A DNA stretch of 64,000 nt from Odobenus rosmarus divergens (Eukaryota > Chordata > Mammalia > Carnivora > Odobenidae). The translations under genes and the position numbers were made by a program. Shown in pieces: positions 35,206 through 47,313 of this stretch. Below the pieces are notes generated by a model. The model did no database searches. It saw only the letters and a list, made by a program, of their open reading frames with translations, and was not told the DNA's origin. How positions within the stretch are numbered: the first letter of the stretch is position 1; each line of letters begins with the position of its first letter. The stretch is from assembly GCF_000321225.1 (NCBI RefSeq), contig NW_004450276.1, positions 563,947-627,946 of the forward strand, written 5' to 3'.

Positions 35206-36249
35206 AAAAAAACCTCAATAACATTCAAACTAAGTACAAATAAATTTTGACTTGTTTTCCATTTAACACATGGCACAAGTGTTTCATTTTACTTTAAATT
35301 TCCCAAGAAAAAGCATTATCTGTCAACACATACATTTAATTATGACAAGTTTGGTTTGAGAATATATATTAAAATGCAATATAAAATTTAATTAAATGGT
35401 AAACACTATTTAAAAAGGCAAAATTGTTTTCACCATCTTATACCCAATAGTTTTGCATTTTGTGCTTAAAAAAAAAACAAAACAGGTTTCAGACTCCTAT
35501 TTGCAAGTACATTTCTGTAAATAACATATTGTGAGTGGGGATAGTCTTAATTCCCAATAAATAAAAATCAAATTGGAAAGAGTCATCACTATAGCTCCTC
35601 CTTTTTAACACTGGATTTTGGAGTATTGGTTTTTGCTGAAAATTCAGTGTAAAACACTTGATCACATGAGTGTGATTAATGGCTCTGATAAAGTTTATGT
35701 TGAGGCAAATTTGTAGATGTCACATCATTTGTATCTCCCTGTTAATTTACTGGATTTTGAAACCAGGTTTCTTTGTATTCCATATAATTTATCAAGCCTG
35801 TTAAATGGATTTAAATTAAACAATATACAGCCTATCCTAACAAAAGCACATAATTTAGAGTTGTATATTGGTTATTACCACAAGATGGGTAGTAGGGTTT
35901 GGCCAAATTCTAAAACATCCAAATTGGTCATGGTTACTGATCAGGAACTGCCTCTCTTGATCATCAATCCTCGGAAACTCTCTAATGAATCAGTTTTAAA
36001 GGAAAGAAAAAGCTTAGATAATTATTTTACTGTTTGACAGCTTAAATAATTATTTTATTGCTGAATGGACACCATTACTCTCTTGAACACTCAGAACTGT
36101 CTGTGGTATTTTGGGGAAACATAAGTTGGGAAATACTGCAATTTGGCAACTTGGTCACAAAGAAAGAGCCAGAGTGGAGAATGCTCAGCCCAGTGGGGGC
36201 AGAGAGGGAGAACCCACACTCATTAAAGCCTTCTAAGAAGAGTTCCTCT
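35206..36249. other. Unassigned 1-kb stretch lying between two L2 blocks
   Basis: A/T-rich sequence beginning at an A-run. It contains a 106-codon frame (35717-36037, +) without recognisable features and a 22-bp near-duplicate with 28-bp period at 36011-36060. The flanking L2 blocks are in L2 order, so this stretch may be an insertion into L2. I cannot name it. Confidence 0.4.
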
Positions 36250-36600
36250 GAACATTAAGTAGCAAATAGGCAGTGGAAGAAGAGGAAAGAACTTCCACAC
36301 AAAGGCATAGAGACATAAAGGGGCTCAGTAGGTTTACAAACAGCCTGGGATTCAGCGTGATGAGGCCAGATGGGAATGAAAGGAAGAAGTTGAGGGAAGA
36401 AGTCTGCGGACTAGAAGGGCCTTATACTACACACAAAGAAGTTTGGACTTTATCCTGAGGGAGTGGGGAGCCATCTAAGTGTTTTATAATGGAGATAAAG
36501 TATTCTAATTAGCATGACAGGAAGATCATGGGTCTGTGGGGACGGTAAGGATGAGATACCAGTAGGACCTTGCTTTCATTCTGACACCTAGGCTAAAGGA
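36250..36600 (-). mobile_element. L2 internal region
   Basis: 'gcagtggaagaagaggaaag', 'gaagggccttatactac', 'gtttggactttatcctgag' and 'gtggggagccatctaagtg' are the reverse-strand L2 words for this part of the element. They continue the order begun at 34885-35205. Confidence 0.7.
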
Positions 36601-37465
36601 CTTAAGCAATTTAAGAACAAGAGAAACCTTAAGTAATACCTTCTTCCTTTTCTTCTACCCTCTGATATATTCCAGTTAGAGGAATATTGCTCTCATGCAT
36701 TCTTGGTTGAAAATCACTAAACTTACCAGTATGGGACAGTAAGAGTTATTAGTTTTAAATGTTTTATGGACTATTTTTTTCCTAGAGCAAAGAGAAGCCA
36801 GTGAGTTAGAGGTGAAGGACAGTTTTCAGAGGCTTGGTGGTGAGTAGCCTATCCTGGGTAAATTATTGGTCTTTTGAAGTCAGGAGAAAACAGGTGGTCT
36901 AGAATTTCTAGATGTACGAGAACAAGAAAAAAAGATGCAAAGGCAAGAAATTGAGGGAGGTGGGAAATTAGGGCTGGACATGGTAAAACAAAAAGAATAT
37001 AGGCCAAGAGTTTAGAATCTTGAGTTCTAGTTCTGGCTACCAGTGGATGGCAGCAACTGTGAAGGCCCTAAGATTCTACCCTATGTGCAAGCTAACAAGT
37101 TAACCTCCCACAATCTCAAGGAAGCTGCCAGAAGACACAAGACTTCTGGATTAGAGACAAAGGGCAACGTTTTACTAACACCACCTACAGTATCATCATT
37201 GTTTTGCCCCAGTTCCTCAACCACCAGTTCCTATAGGGCAATACAAAAAGGTCTAAGGTACCTCTATGTGCTGACTTATGGGAGAGGGACCCTGAGCTTA
37301 GCAAACCCCAGTCTTTCACAATAAGGTGACAAAGAAATTGTCCAACTTTTGCTCTGGAAGGAGATGTTGTCTGCCTGCCATTACAGTATCTTTGAAAAGA
37401 TGGTCCAGAACAAAAGACTCTGTCTACAGCACGTGCAAAAATGCTAGATCCCTGAAGAGTTGTCT
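36601..37465. other. Unassigned stretch
   Basis: No family recognised with confidence. The part at 37050-37320 could be a decayed LTR. Two overlapping open frames of 93 and 99 codons on opposite strands (37043-37484) have no domain features. Confidence 0.4.
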
Positions 37466-37600
37466 CCCAATAGCATAACCCCAAATTCTTGGTCAGGTTA
37501 TTTCTCTTTACTGTGTTTGTGTCCTTATCAATAAAATGAGGAGATCATTACTCAATTCATGAGAGAGTCTGAAATAAAATATCATTCCAAACTCAAAGAG
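37466..37600 (+). mobile_element. MIR (partial)
   Basis: 'cttggtcaggttatttctc', 'gtccttatcaataaaatga' and 'atgagagagtctgaaat' match the MIR core and 3' order. Diverged. Confidence 0.5.
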
Positions 37601-37860
37601 CCAAAATGATGAGTACTTAACTTTTTGTTATGTTGTAGCATTTTCTGATAGCCCTGCTGAAAATGTAATTCTGCTACTATATATTGTACTAATATTCCAC
37701 AGCTAATGAAAACACAGCTAATTCTAATCCAATAAAACTAAAGGGTAACGTCTGAAATTGGAAAGATGTAGAAAGTTAACTAATGGTTTATCTAATTTAG
37801 CAATTGTACTTGCAGAAACCTCTTCTGTCTTCACAAATCCCTTTTCCTAAAACATTCTTT

Positions 37861-38021
37861 TTTTTAAATTTTATTTATTTGTTCGACAGAGAGAGTACAA
37901 GCAGGGGGAGCAGTAGAGGGAGAAGCAGGCTTCCCGCTGAGCAGGGAGCCCGATGCGGGGCTCGATCCCAGGACCTGAGCTGAAGGCAGCCGCTTAACCG
38001 ACTGAGCCACCCAGGTACCCC
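37861..38021 (-). mobile_element. SINEC with perfect 15-bp target-site duplication
   Basis: Reverse Can-SINE with a T-rich left end, 'gagcagggagcccgatgc', a B-box complement 'ggctcgatccc', and 'gagccacccaggtaccc' at the head. It lacks the short 'ctggggtcatgac'-type segment seen in sister copies and is about 30 bp shorter. Flanked by 'cctaaaacattcttt' at 37846-37860 and 38022-38036. Confidence 0.95.
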
Positions 38022-38129
38022 CCTAAAACATTCTTTGAACCTGCTCTTTTGTCTTCTTACTGGTTGCCTCAGTAGGTAATTTAAAATTAAAAATTTTATG
38101 AATGCTAATAGGTTTTAAAAGTTTGTAAG

Positions 38130-38220
38130 TTTCATTAGGGGGTTAAATGAGATAATATAAATAACCATCTGAAGTTATCCAGAGCATACCAGGCATTCAA
38201 TAAATATTAGTTCTTTCCTT
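38130..38220 (+). mobile_element. MIR 3' part
   Basis: 'ggttaaatgagataatat' followed by 'taccaggcattcaataaat' is the MIR 3' end. Confidence 0.6.
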
Positions 38221-39994
38221 TTACAGTTCTAACAGTCTAGGATTTGAAGGCACTGAGAATAAATCATACCAAATTTATTATTTTGAAAGCTATATTGTTT
38301 ATTAATAGTTTTAAAATAATGACTGTTTTCACTGCTTGCCATATATTTTCAGAATCAATGACTTTTGATTGCATCTACTGCTGAAAAATGGTATTTAAAT
38401 GCCTCTATTAGCTAAAACACATTTGTAACTGGAGCATTACTTTTAATTATCTCCCATTTCATGTTCCTTTACAGTAATCCGGTTTCTCTCTCCCCCAAAT
38501 CAGTCTATCACTTTAGTTTCAGAAATGGAGGGAGAGAAGACATAATTCTGGAAGAGGGTGGATACTATTTAGGGAATTAGCCCACCCAGGCCAAAAGAGG
38601 AAGGTAAAAATGTCTGCCCCTCCCTTCCAGTTGTTAGTAGGAAGAAAAAGAGCAACAGAGTTAAGAGTGGGACGCAGGCAGACACATGCTTTGGTATCTG
38701 CAGCGCAGGGCTGGAAACCCAGGCCTGAGGACATCAGTTACACTGGTTAAGAGCAACATGGAAGGCAGAGGAGCTCTTTTCCAGTTCCCTCTCTGGTGGA
38801 AGCCTTGGAACAAAGGGCTCTGAGCTCATTTCAGATGCCTTCAACATACCCAAGTGGGCATGGCCAGGAAAACTGAAGACGGAGTTTACTAACAGTTCTG
38901 TTTCTTGTAAGGCATGGGCATTAACGCAAAAGGCAGGGAGGTTGTTATGGAGTCCACCATGGGCAAGGTAACCCCACAGCAGAGGCTTTGGGGTGGTCAG
39001 CATGACTGAGGGGCCCAATGATAGATATAGCAGTGACTCAAAGGAGTCTTCAAAACGGATGAAGTTTTACAGGAGGCTTAGTCATCAGAGAGAGTTTTCT
39101 AAAGTTCTGAGACCCTGAAAAACCATATATTGTGTATTTATACACCAAAGACATGAATAACAGATATCAACAGATTACCTAGGATCAGGCCTTGCTGGGT
39201 AGAATCATAATGGAGCTAAGTTGACATTAGTTATCACACCCACCCACCTTTCCCAGTTCCACTGTCTTGTGGTCCCTGCCTCATACCCTTGGCTGCCATC
39301 TGTTTTTCTCCTTTACCCAACAGATAGCCACTTGACAAGAAAGATCAGTGTAAGTACATTTGTGACCTGATTATATATTTTTTGCGCTGTTCAAACACTT
39401 TCCATTATTACTGGGGGTGGAAGCAGTTAGAGGAGGCTCAGAGTAACAGAGGAGCAGTCTTGAGTTTTGCTTTTTTTAGGATGTCAAACTCTGGTATTGT
39501 GTTATTTTTTCATATGTCAACTATAATAGCTTTAGAGTGCAAAGTTATAACATTAAATAAAAAGAACTATGAGTAGCTGTACAAATTGCTCATTAGAGTT
39601 AATCACTTTTTTTTATGCCAGTAAAGCTCTGTAGACTAGAGAATAACCCAGCTGAAAATGTACATTGTCCACAGCATGAAAAGACTGGTAAATACAGCCT
39701 TCAGCCTGTCAGCTAATAGCATCAACCTCATCCAAATCAGGTAAGTAAAAATTGCATCTGACTTATGAGTAATGCAAAGCACGGCTCTTGGAAAAATGGA
39801 AAGGTTTGTAGTGATTTAGAACCTGGTCATTTGAAAACTTGATTATAAAGTAAAATATGCAGAAGCTCTAAGAAAGGTATAAAAACGTCATGCAAATAGA
39901 GGAGCAGTCAGGGAAGAGCTGAGATCAAATAAAATTTTCTCATAAGGTGTGCCACTTTATTTTCGTGCACCGAGAGACCGTCTATTGTGACAGT
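38221..39994. other. Repeat-poor non-coding stretch
   Basis: No repeat or exon recognised. GC is locally higher at 38520-39020, where minus-strand frames of 71 and 94 codons lie end to end. They show no start context, domain or splice pattern that I can support. Confidence 0.45.
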
Positions 39995-40235
39995 GAAGGG
40001 CGCAGGTCCAGATGCCAGCTTGCCTGGTCTTGAATCCTGCTCTGCCCCTTACTGACCTTCAAACAGTCACTCAACCTCACAGTGCCTGGGTTTGCTCCCT
40101 TGTAAATAGGGATGATAAGAGTACTGGCTTCACTGGTTGTTGAGAACTGAGTGTTAATGTGTGTCCAGTGCTTACAAGAGTACCTAGGACACAGCCAACT
40201 ATGTAAGTCTTAGCTGTCATTACCATGGTAAATAG
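39995..40235 (+). mobile_element. MIR, nearly full length
   Basis: 'gcctggtcttgaatcctgc', 'ctgaccttcaaacagtcact', 'gtttgctcccttgtaaatag' and 'cttacaagagtacctaggac' follow the complete MIR order. Confidence 0.75.
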
Positions 40236-42654
40236 CAACATTATTACAAGGACACCACATTAGTCTGTGTGGGGCATGGGGAGCAGGACTCCTGCCCTCC
40301 CAGAGCTTGCAGTCTTACACCTGGTGTGGATTAGACTCAACAGCCTTGGATGACTTCCAGTTAACAGATCAATAGGTTGTAACAAAAACATGAATTGCAC
40401 TTTAAGTGTAAAGTGCAACATGTGTTGAGAACACTGAAAATTACTACAAAGTGGTTTTCAAATGGTCTTCTGAGAAGCCATGGGGTTTGAGTGTTGATTC
40501 TTCTAAGGGGAGAGCGATAAGAGAGAAAGATGAAGGAAGGAGACAATAAAGCTTACTGTATCTTTTTCAAGATCAACTGTCTTTTCACAGATTGGCAATC
40601 AACAAATAAGGTGTATCAGTAAACACATGGCAAGGGACATATATCTGTGTCTAAAAGTGCTTGGAAAATTGAAAATCTTACCTAGCTTAAGAATTATCCT
40701 TCTGCTCTCGCTATTAACACAATTAATAAACCATTTGGATCTTAAGACAAATAACAAGTTCAAACTGACTCTTCTATTATTACAAATTCCTGAGATCAAA
40801 TGTAATTATATTTGATCCAACAGCAATGGCCCAAAAATACATCTTTTGAGAGGTAGATTGGGATATTCCATTTTTCAAAAAAAGAAAAATCAAATAATGG
40901 AGGTGATGTAAGAAACTTCTGTATCAAAATCTCTCTCATTTAAGTGCTTTTTCCCGTAAGATTTCTTTAGTAGTTGGTGCCTATTACTGCTAACAAGTGG
41001 TAATAGAATTAAGTCAATAAATAAGCAGTGAATCAAAGTTAACGAAAAGCCTGGTAGCTGATTGAGTTTGCTTATTTTCAGAGACTTGGACTATGATTTT
41101 GTAGAGCATATTACATTGTTTGCTTTTTCTTTCCAGTCCACTGGCAGAATTGCCCATGTCTGTTTGTGACGGAGTCCTCACACCCCCTAACTTTCAGGAG
41201 CTCAGGCATCTAAAGGAATCTGAAATCACCATAGGACATGGTCTTAGAGCTTTAATACAATCTAACAGAGAACCTAAATTTTCACACCCAAGGGCTCTCA
41301 TGCCAAACCTGCAGGCTATTTGAGAAGCTGCAGGGTGATAAGCAACCATTAACATCAGCTGTGCTATTTGTGATCCATAGCGACTCATCCACGGGGAATA
41401 GGACTGAGAACACGGTATCCAGAACACTGCATCCTTAGTCTCCAAATGAACAGCAGTTTGATTTGACTACAAAGCATAATGGAAGAATTTGGAAAAGCAT
41501 TTTGTAGCTTTAATTCCATGGAGCCTGTCCACCTTCCCAACACCGGTTTAATTATTAGGAAGGACGTACCACGTTGTAGGAGAGATCACATGGAACCTCA
41601 GGAGAAAAGGCTTACATCCCAGGACTGTTTTGTGACCTTGGGGAAATTACAAAACCATACTCAGTCAAGGGGGAGTTGATAACAAGGCCTTTCCCAAACA
41701 TATTGGAGAGGAATTAGGGGAAGAAGGAGGAAATTTTATCTATACCAAAAATCTCCTGCCTCAGCAGCCTGTAACAACAAAACAAGGTTATACTTCCTCA
41801 TTTCCAGAAATTTGCTCACCTCAAAGAATTCCCGCAAATTTCTGGAGCATTTTCCAGGGAATCTTTCTCTTGTGTGCCTAGGAACCAGCCCCTCAGAGCT
41901 CTTCAATTCCATTCTCTTGCTGTTGACTTGCAAGATACCACCTCCACACTACAAGGCTACTGGTCTGTAATGACCCAGCAGCAAAACCCGGACCAAGTTA
42001 TGGTTTTTACCACGAATTTCCCATAGTCAGGGAATCACTTAAAAGTGCTGTGCGAACCAGCTATTCAAACAGCCTACAGAAACAAACTGGCCTTGGGTGC
42101 TGTTTGGATCCCACTCATTGGTTCCAGCTATATCCTGCTTCTCTGAACATTTTCGTTTCTTCTCCTTAACTAGGAGTTAATGAGGGCCTCTTAAAGTGCC
42201 AATGTATAATTTATTTCTCAGAGCTTCCAGAAACTGGAAACCTTGAATGTATGCACTACGAAGTCAAACTAAATGGGATACATTATTCATAAATGCATTT
42301 TAAAGTATGAGAGAAAAAGAGAGAGAGAGAGAGAATTATAGGCCTGTACCTATTTCTAAACAGTGTCCCACACATAATATGTTTTGAACATTCAGGAAAC
42401 CTAAGGGACATTCACAGGCCCACTCAGCCTTCTCATGAACTTCTGATCTTTACAGTCTCTCCCAAGACCATAGCTGTGTAAATGCAGATTCTGCAATCTG
42501 AAAGTGCCAGGGTTATCTGGATCTCAAACTCAAGGCCAATTTACATGACACAACAAGATCTGCAGCTTGAGTTTCAGAAAATGATATGGGAATAAGAAAA
42601 GATTTCTAATGTATGTGATTCACTCACAGAGCTTTGCATTTTAGAATTTTTAAC
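40236..42654. other. Repeat-poor non-coding stretch
   Basis: No interspersed repeat recognised. A (GA)n run lies at 42308-42334. A strong-looking splice-acceptor tract ends at about 41136 ('tgctttttctttccag') and is followed by a 60-codon frame, but no donor, second exon or homology supports an exon. Confidence 0.45.
42308..42334. repeat. (GA)n microsatellite
   Basis: Short GA repeat with one A-run interruption. Confidence 0.8.
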
Positions 42655-42805
42655 ATTTTTTGTGTGTTTCTTTATTGTCTATCTCACTCACAAACTCTAA
42701 GCTCTTGGAAGGAAGAAAATACCATGATTTTGCTTATTAACTTAAACCCAGAAATTAGGTCCATCACCTAGTTTGCACTCAAAAAAATATTACTGAAAAG
42801 ACTAA
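42655..42805 (+). mobile_element. L2 3' end
   Basis: 'gtttctttattgtctatctc', 'ctaagctcttggaagg' and 'ccatcacctagtttgcactc' are diverged forms of the L2 3' words in order. Confidence 0.6.
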
Positions 42806-42959
42806 GAGGGTGCTTAGTAAACCAGGTGGTGGGTGGGCAAGCACAGGGCAGGTCCCCATTCTGTGACCAGTCCACTCAGGTAACAAGGTAATGACAGAGA
42901 GGGGAGAGATAGCTTGGGCAGGAGAAATTGGGAATTATAGAATGTCGTGGTCGAAAGGG

Positions 42960-43075
42960 ATAGGAGATAAGCTTAGTGACTTTTCTGTGCTCGCAAAACC
43001 AGGTAGTAGCCAATTTAGGGGAGAATCCAGACTTCCTAACTCCTGGTTTTAAGTGCCATATTCTCTCAAGCAGTG
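42960..43075 (-). mobile_element. Probable MIR fragment
   Basis: 'accaggtagtagccaattta' and 'gagaatccagacttcctaac' resemble the reverse MIR tRNA-side half. Weak. Confidence 0.4.
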
Positions 43076-44944
43076 GCTGCAAATGGAGGGATAGGAATGT
43101 CAGAATACGCTGGAGCTCCTGGCAATGGACCTGCCAGGCTTCTTGTACCTCCTATAGATAGATACAGTGGCCTCCTGTTCCAAAGACTCAATTTACAGGA
43201 TTGAAAAGAGGCAAAATTTGCAGTTGATCCCTGAGCTGACCAAAGGCAAGAGAGGTTTGGGGGAAGATAGTGTCAGGGGACTGGTGAAGAGGGAGTGTAC
43301 CCAGGGTGCAGTTGGTGGGTTGTCAGGGAGGGTGGTGGAGGAAGGTTCTGGGCTTTGAGGAGCAGTGCACACACAGAGGGAGTACTGTGCTGTGTTGTTA
43401 CAGTGGCATCTGGCAAGTGTGGGAGGGTGTAAAGAGATCACAGAGGGGGAGCTGTGGGAATCACAGCGGCAGGGAGAAGCCACTGTCCTCCATCTTCAAG
43501 CTCTTGACTATTCAGCAGGGTGGTGGGTCTCCAGGCCCTGGAAGTCTCCCCCACCACCCCACTGGGCAGTCTCCAGTCAAGAGATCCGGGCTCCTGAGAC
43601 TCTGCCCCCCTGTGTTAGGGTCGAGTCGATATTCCTGCTTCTCCCATGTTAGAAGCTGGTCCTCTCAGGGGCCCTTCACCCCATTTTCTCAGAAATCTAA
43701 CTCAGACATCTGTTCACAATGTTGAATTTCTAACTCCAAAAGTTGAAAGGCTTCACACCCACTGCTTCTTCTAGTCTAACACTTGCTGTTTAACCTGAAG
43801 CCAGATAACTGTTCAGTGACAAGTACAGAACTCCCCTTATGTTTAAGAAAAATAAAAATTGGTCACAAAGTCCGTAAAATATAATGGTGAGCAAAGGGGA
43901 CATTTCCACTGACTTAGCTTATACTTGCCCTGTGACAGCATGATCCTGCTAATCTAACTTTTAAGCTACAATTTCAACTTGCAAAGTGATTTGTAACCAC
44001 CTTTGCAAACCTGATGGTGACAGTCTGGAAATGCAGCTGGATTCTGTGGTTACAAATAAGCTATCTCTGTGCACGTGGCTCTATCCTTCGACATTTGCTC
44101 TCCTTTGTAATCTGCACCAGTACGATCTCTACTAACACCTTGGATTTATCTGGTACTATTCTTCAGAAATACCTCGGGATGCTTTTCACAAATACCATTT
44201 CTTTATTCTTTCGGGACTCTCATTGAAAAGATCCTTAGAGGCAGGCATAAAATAAGAAAACCATTCTTTCCTTCAAGAGAGCTCTCTTGCCCATTTTCTA
44301 CTTCAATGAGCTCATTTGCTCTTAGGACTGTCACCTCTTTGGTTCCCTGGATTTCACCATCACTAGCCCCTTGCCACATTCTTCCCATTCTTTTTCTTTG
44401 CCTGAATAATATCAGGTGGAGAAGATTTCATTACATATTCTTTCCTCTGGTGTTTTTTGTCTGTTTATTTGTTTGTTGGTTTTGTTTTGTTTTGTTTTTG
44501 GCCTTCTTCACTTTCTGAAAGCCAAGTTCTGAAAATAATGTAATTCCAAAGTGAACTCCTAGACTAATTTTTCAAAGCCAGTCACTGCGAGTTAGCTGGT
44601 CCAACGTTTTAAACATATTACGTTATTTCAGAAAAGCAAGCATAACTTCAGCAGGGATGGCACACAGTTGCTTAGTATAATTTTTAAAATCAGACTTAAA
44701 ACTGTGTGATGAGTCATATGTTGCACTACATGGATTAATGTTCTTTTTTTCTTTCTTTTTCATGCTCATCTCCAAATTCTTAGTGAGAGTCATGCTGTGT
44801 AGTTAGCAACAACCCAGTTAATAACAAGTTTAGGGGATTTCCTGGCTACAAAGAGTTTACAATCTAGTCAGCTACATCGAACCTCTGTGGAAGTACTATC
44901 ATTTTTTTCTTAATAAACACACATGCATCCATTCTTTGTATTCA
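43076..44944. other. Non-coding stretch, partly GC-richer
   Basis: 43170-43720 is G/C-richer than its surroundings, which gives overlapping frames of 139, 95 and 96 codons in three phases. None has a domain that I recognise. A T/G-rich tract with TTTGT repeats lies at 44450-44502. No repeat family was assigned. Confidence 0.4.
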
Positions 44945-45060
44945 TATAACAAAAAAAAATGTGTTAACACCTACCGTATTCAAGGACAGTGCTAAAAGCT
45001 GGTAATATGCTGGTAACCAAGCCATTCAGTCTTACTGTTTCCTCATAGGAGACTAATCTA
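44945..45060 (-). mobile_element. Possible L2 3' fragment
   Basis: 'acacctaccgtattcaagga' followed by 'cagtgctaaaagctgg' resembles the reverse L2 3' end. Heavily diverged. Confidence 0.4.
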
Positions 45061-45229
45061 CTAGTTACACTTTTAAATCTGAAACTACAAACTGAGAGAA
45101 ACACTCAAAAGGTCTAAGAGACAGGGCTCGCTCTAGGAGGTCATGGAACAAGGAGGCAAGACCTAAAATAGGAGCAGGTGGGAATCAGACAAAGTGTCAC
45201 CAAAGAATAACACTCGACTATGATCAATA

Positions 45230-45394
45230 TGCTGTGCATTCGATCTCTAGAACTTATATGTCTTCTAGTTGAAGTCTGTGCCCTTGAACAGTATTTCCCC
45301 AATTCCCCGATGCCCCAGCCCTTGTGGTTGAGCATCTTTTCATGCACTGGTTGGCCATTTGGATGTCTTTGGAAAAATGTCTATTCGTGATTTC
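45230..45394 (-). mobile_element. L1M 3' UTR fragment
   Basis: 'gatctctagaacttatatg', 'ttgaacagtatttccccaat' and 'gagcatcttttcatgcactg' with 'ttggccatttggatgtc' are reverse-strand L1 3' UTR and ORF2-end words. Confidence 0.6.
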
Positions 45395-45580
45395 TAAGAC
45401 ACTAGATTGTAAATGTTCTCACCACAAAAAAAGAAATGATAATTATGTGATGTGATAAAGGCGTTAGCTAAAGTTATAGTGGTAATCATACTGCAATATA
45501 TAAAAGTATCAAATCAACATGCTGTATACTTTAAACTTACACGACGTTATATGTAAGTTATCTCAGTAAAAAAAGAAAGA
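45395..45580 (+). mobile_element. L1M terminal 3' end
   Basis: 'taaatgttctcaccacaaaa', 'gtggtaatcatactgcaata', 'aaatcaacatgctgtatac' and 'gtaagttatctcagtaaaa' make up the terminal L1M 3' UTR. It points opposite to the piece just to its left. Confidence 0.7.
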
Positions 45581-45899
45581 ATTATATTTGCCTTGAAATT
45601 TGTCAGAATGGGAAGGGGTTAAATAGGAGAGTGTAGGGGAGGAAGGTCCAGTCTGATAGAATGGCTCATATTAAATCCATAGTGTCAAGGGAAGTACTCT
45701 GACATTTTGAAGAAAAAAGGCAGTATGTCTAGACATGGAGAGTTAAGATGATCAAGCTTGAGGGGCCAATCCACAGAAGTAATGGAGAAGTTTTTCTGGT
45801 TTTTTTTTTGGTTTGTTTTGTTTTTAGTTGTTGGGGCCTTGGGGTTCAGTTATTTTTGCTGATGGGACAGGTGTTTCATTGGTGGGGTGAGGTTTATAT

Positions 45900-46440
45900 T
45901 TTGGAAACACCCTGGATGCAGAGTGGAGAAAACAATCAAGGTGGTCTAGAATAGGTGAGTGGAGATCTGTTAAAAAAATCTATTAGAAATCTAGGAAAAT
46001 AAAGAAAGTAACATCATTATGATGATTATAGTTGAGCTACAAAGCATTGGATTACTGTTATAAATGTGTAGAAGGTAAATTTGAGAAACTGGTAATGGAT
46101 TGGACTTCAGAGTAAGAGGGAAGGAAGCATCAAGGATGGCATGTAAGTCTTAAGTTTTCACCATTAACAACTGGTGCCAGATTGGGGAAATGGGAATGTC
46201 ACAGGTTTTAATTTGAAGAACCTGAATTTTTGTATTTTTTTGAGATAACTAAGAGGAGATATAGAATTGACAGTTCGATGAAAGTGTCTAGAGTTCAGAG
46301 AAGTCTGGGATAGAAATATAAATTTAGAAGTCATCAGTATACAGGTATGATTGAAGTTCAGCCCTTGTTGAGGTTCCCCAGGAGAGAGTACTTAGGGAGA
46401 AGGAAAGATAAACTATTACAAAATGTTGAGAATATTCAAC
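45900..46440 (-). mobile_element. Ancient L2, first block of an element split four ways
   Basis: Reverse L2 words: 'atggattggacttcagagta', 'gcatcaaggatggcatgtaa', 'gccagattggggaaatggga' and 'ataaatttagaagtcatcag'. The order continues at 50745-50967, 51181-51310 and 51531-51716, so the material in between was inserted into this L2. Confidence 0.7.
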
Positions 46441-46564
46441 ATTTAAAAATACAGGAGAATCTGAAAAAAAAAATACTGGAAAGGACCATGTGGAGGGTCA
46501 AGAGGAAATGAGAAAGATGTGGTTTCCTGAAAGCCAGGGTAAGAGGATTTTTCAAGAATAATAG

Positions 46565-47035
46565 AGTCCCCTACCTCATATCATATATAAGAATTAACTA
46601 AGATTATGTCTAAGACCTAAATATCAGAGTTAAAACTATAAACCTCTTAAAAGAAAACACAGGAGTATATCTTCATGACCTTGGATTGGACTATAGTTTC
46701 TAGATAGGATAGAAAAAGCACAAGCCACAACAACAACAAAATAGATAAATGGGACATAATCAAAATTAAAAAATCTTGTGCTTCAAAGGACACCATTCAC
46801 AAAGTCAACCCATTGAATGTAAGAAATTTTCTACACATCATATATTTGATAGGGAACTTACATTTATAATACATAAAGAATTTCTATAATTCAATAACAA
46901 AAACTAAATAACCTAATTAAAAAGTGGCAAATAATCTAAATAGATTTTCTGCAAAGAAGTTTTACAAATGACCAATAAGCACATAAAAGAGTTCCAACAT
47001 TAGACATCAGGAAAATGTAAATCAAAACTGAAATG
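46565..47035 (+). mobile_element. L1M, left part (ORF2 C-terminal region)
   Basis: 'ataagaattaactaagatta', 'aaaagaaaacacaggagta', 'gcttcaaaggacaccattc' and 'atcaggaaaatgtaaatc' are in L1M order. It stops at the duplication 'aaaactgaaatg' (47024-47035) and resumes after the nested L1 at 49954. Confidence 0.75.
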
Positions 47036-47043
47036 GCAGGACA

Positions 47044-47313
47044 CCTCCCAGCAAGTATCCACTCCAGCCCTAGCTGTCCCAATAAGGCAGGCTCAGCATG
47101 ACATGCCCTGAGACTCCTCCCAGCCTGGGTCCATCCCAGCTGCCCTGTCAAGGCAGCCATGGCACAGCATGCTCCAGGCTCCCCCGGCCTTTGCCTGCTC
47201 CAACTCCAGCCATCCCTTCAAAGTGGTCTCAACATAGTACATCCTGAGACCCCATTGCCCACATCCACCACAGGTCCAGCCAGCCTGCCAAGGCTACCAG
47301 GTAAACACAGTCT
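47044..47313. repeat. GC-rich tandem repeat, about four imperfect 67-bp units
   Basis: Units share a 'ccagc' core, a 'gtcaaggcag' or 'gccaaggct' word, an 'agcatg' word and an end of the form 'cctgagac'. Starts lie near 47044, 47113, 47180 and 47250. It is strikingly GC-rich against A/T-rich surroundings and forms the 5' end of the nested L1, so it is probably part of that element's 5' UTR with an internal deletion after it. Confidence 0.7.

Noticed and set aside
41120..41323. Frame preceded by a strong polypyrimidine tract and AG, resembling an internal exon
   Set aside because: No plausible donor with a coding partner and no known domain; such acceptor-like tracts are frequent by chance.
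43306..43725. 139-codon plus frame with overlapping frames in two other phases
   Set aside because: Open in three phases because the stretch is GC-rich; no recognisable protein features.
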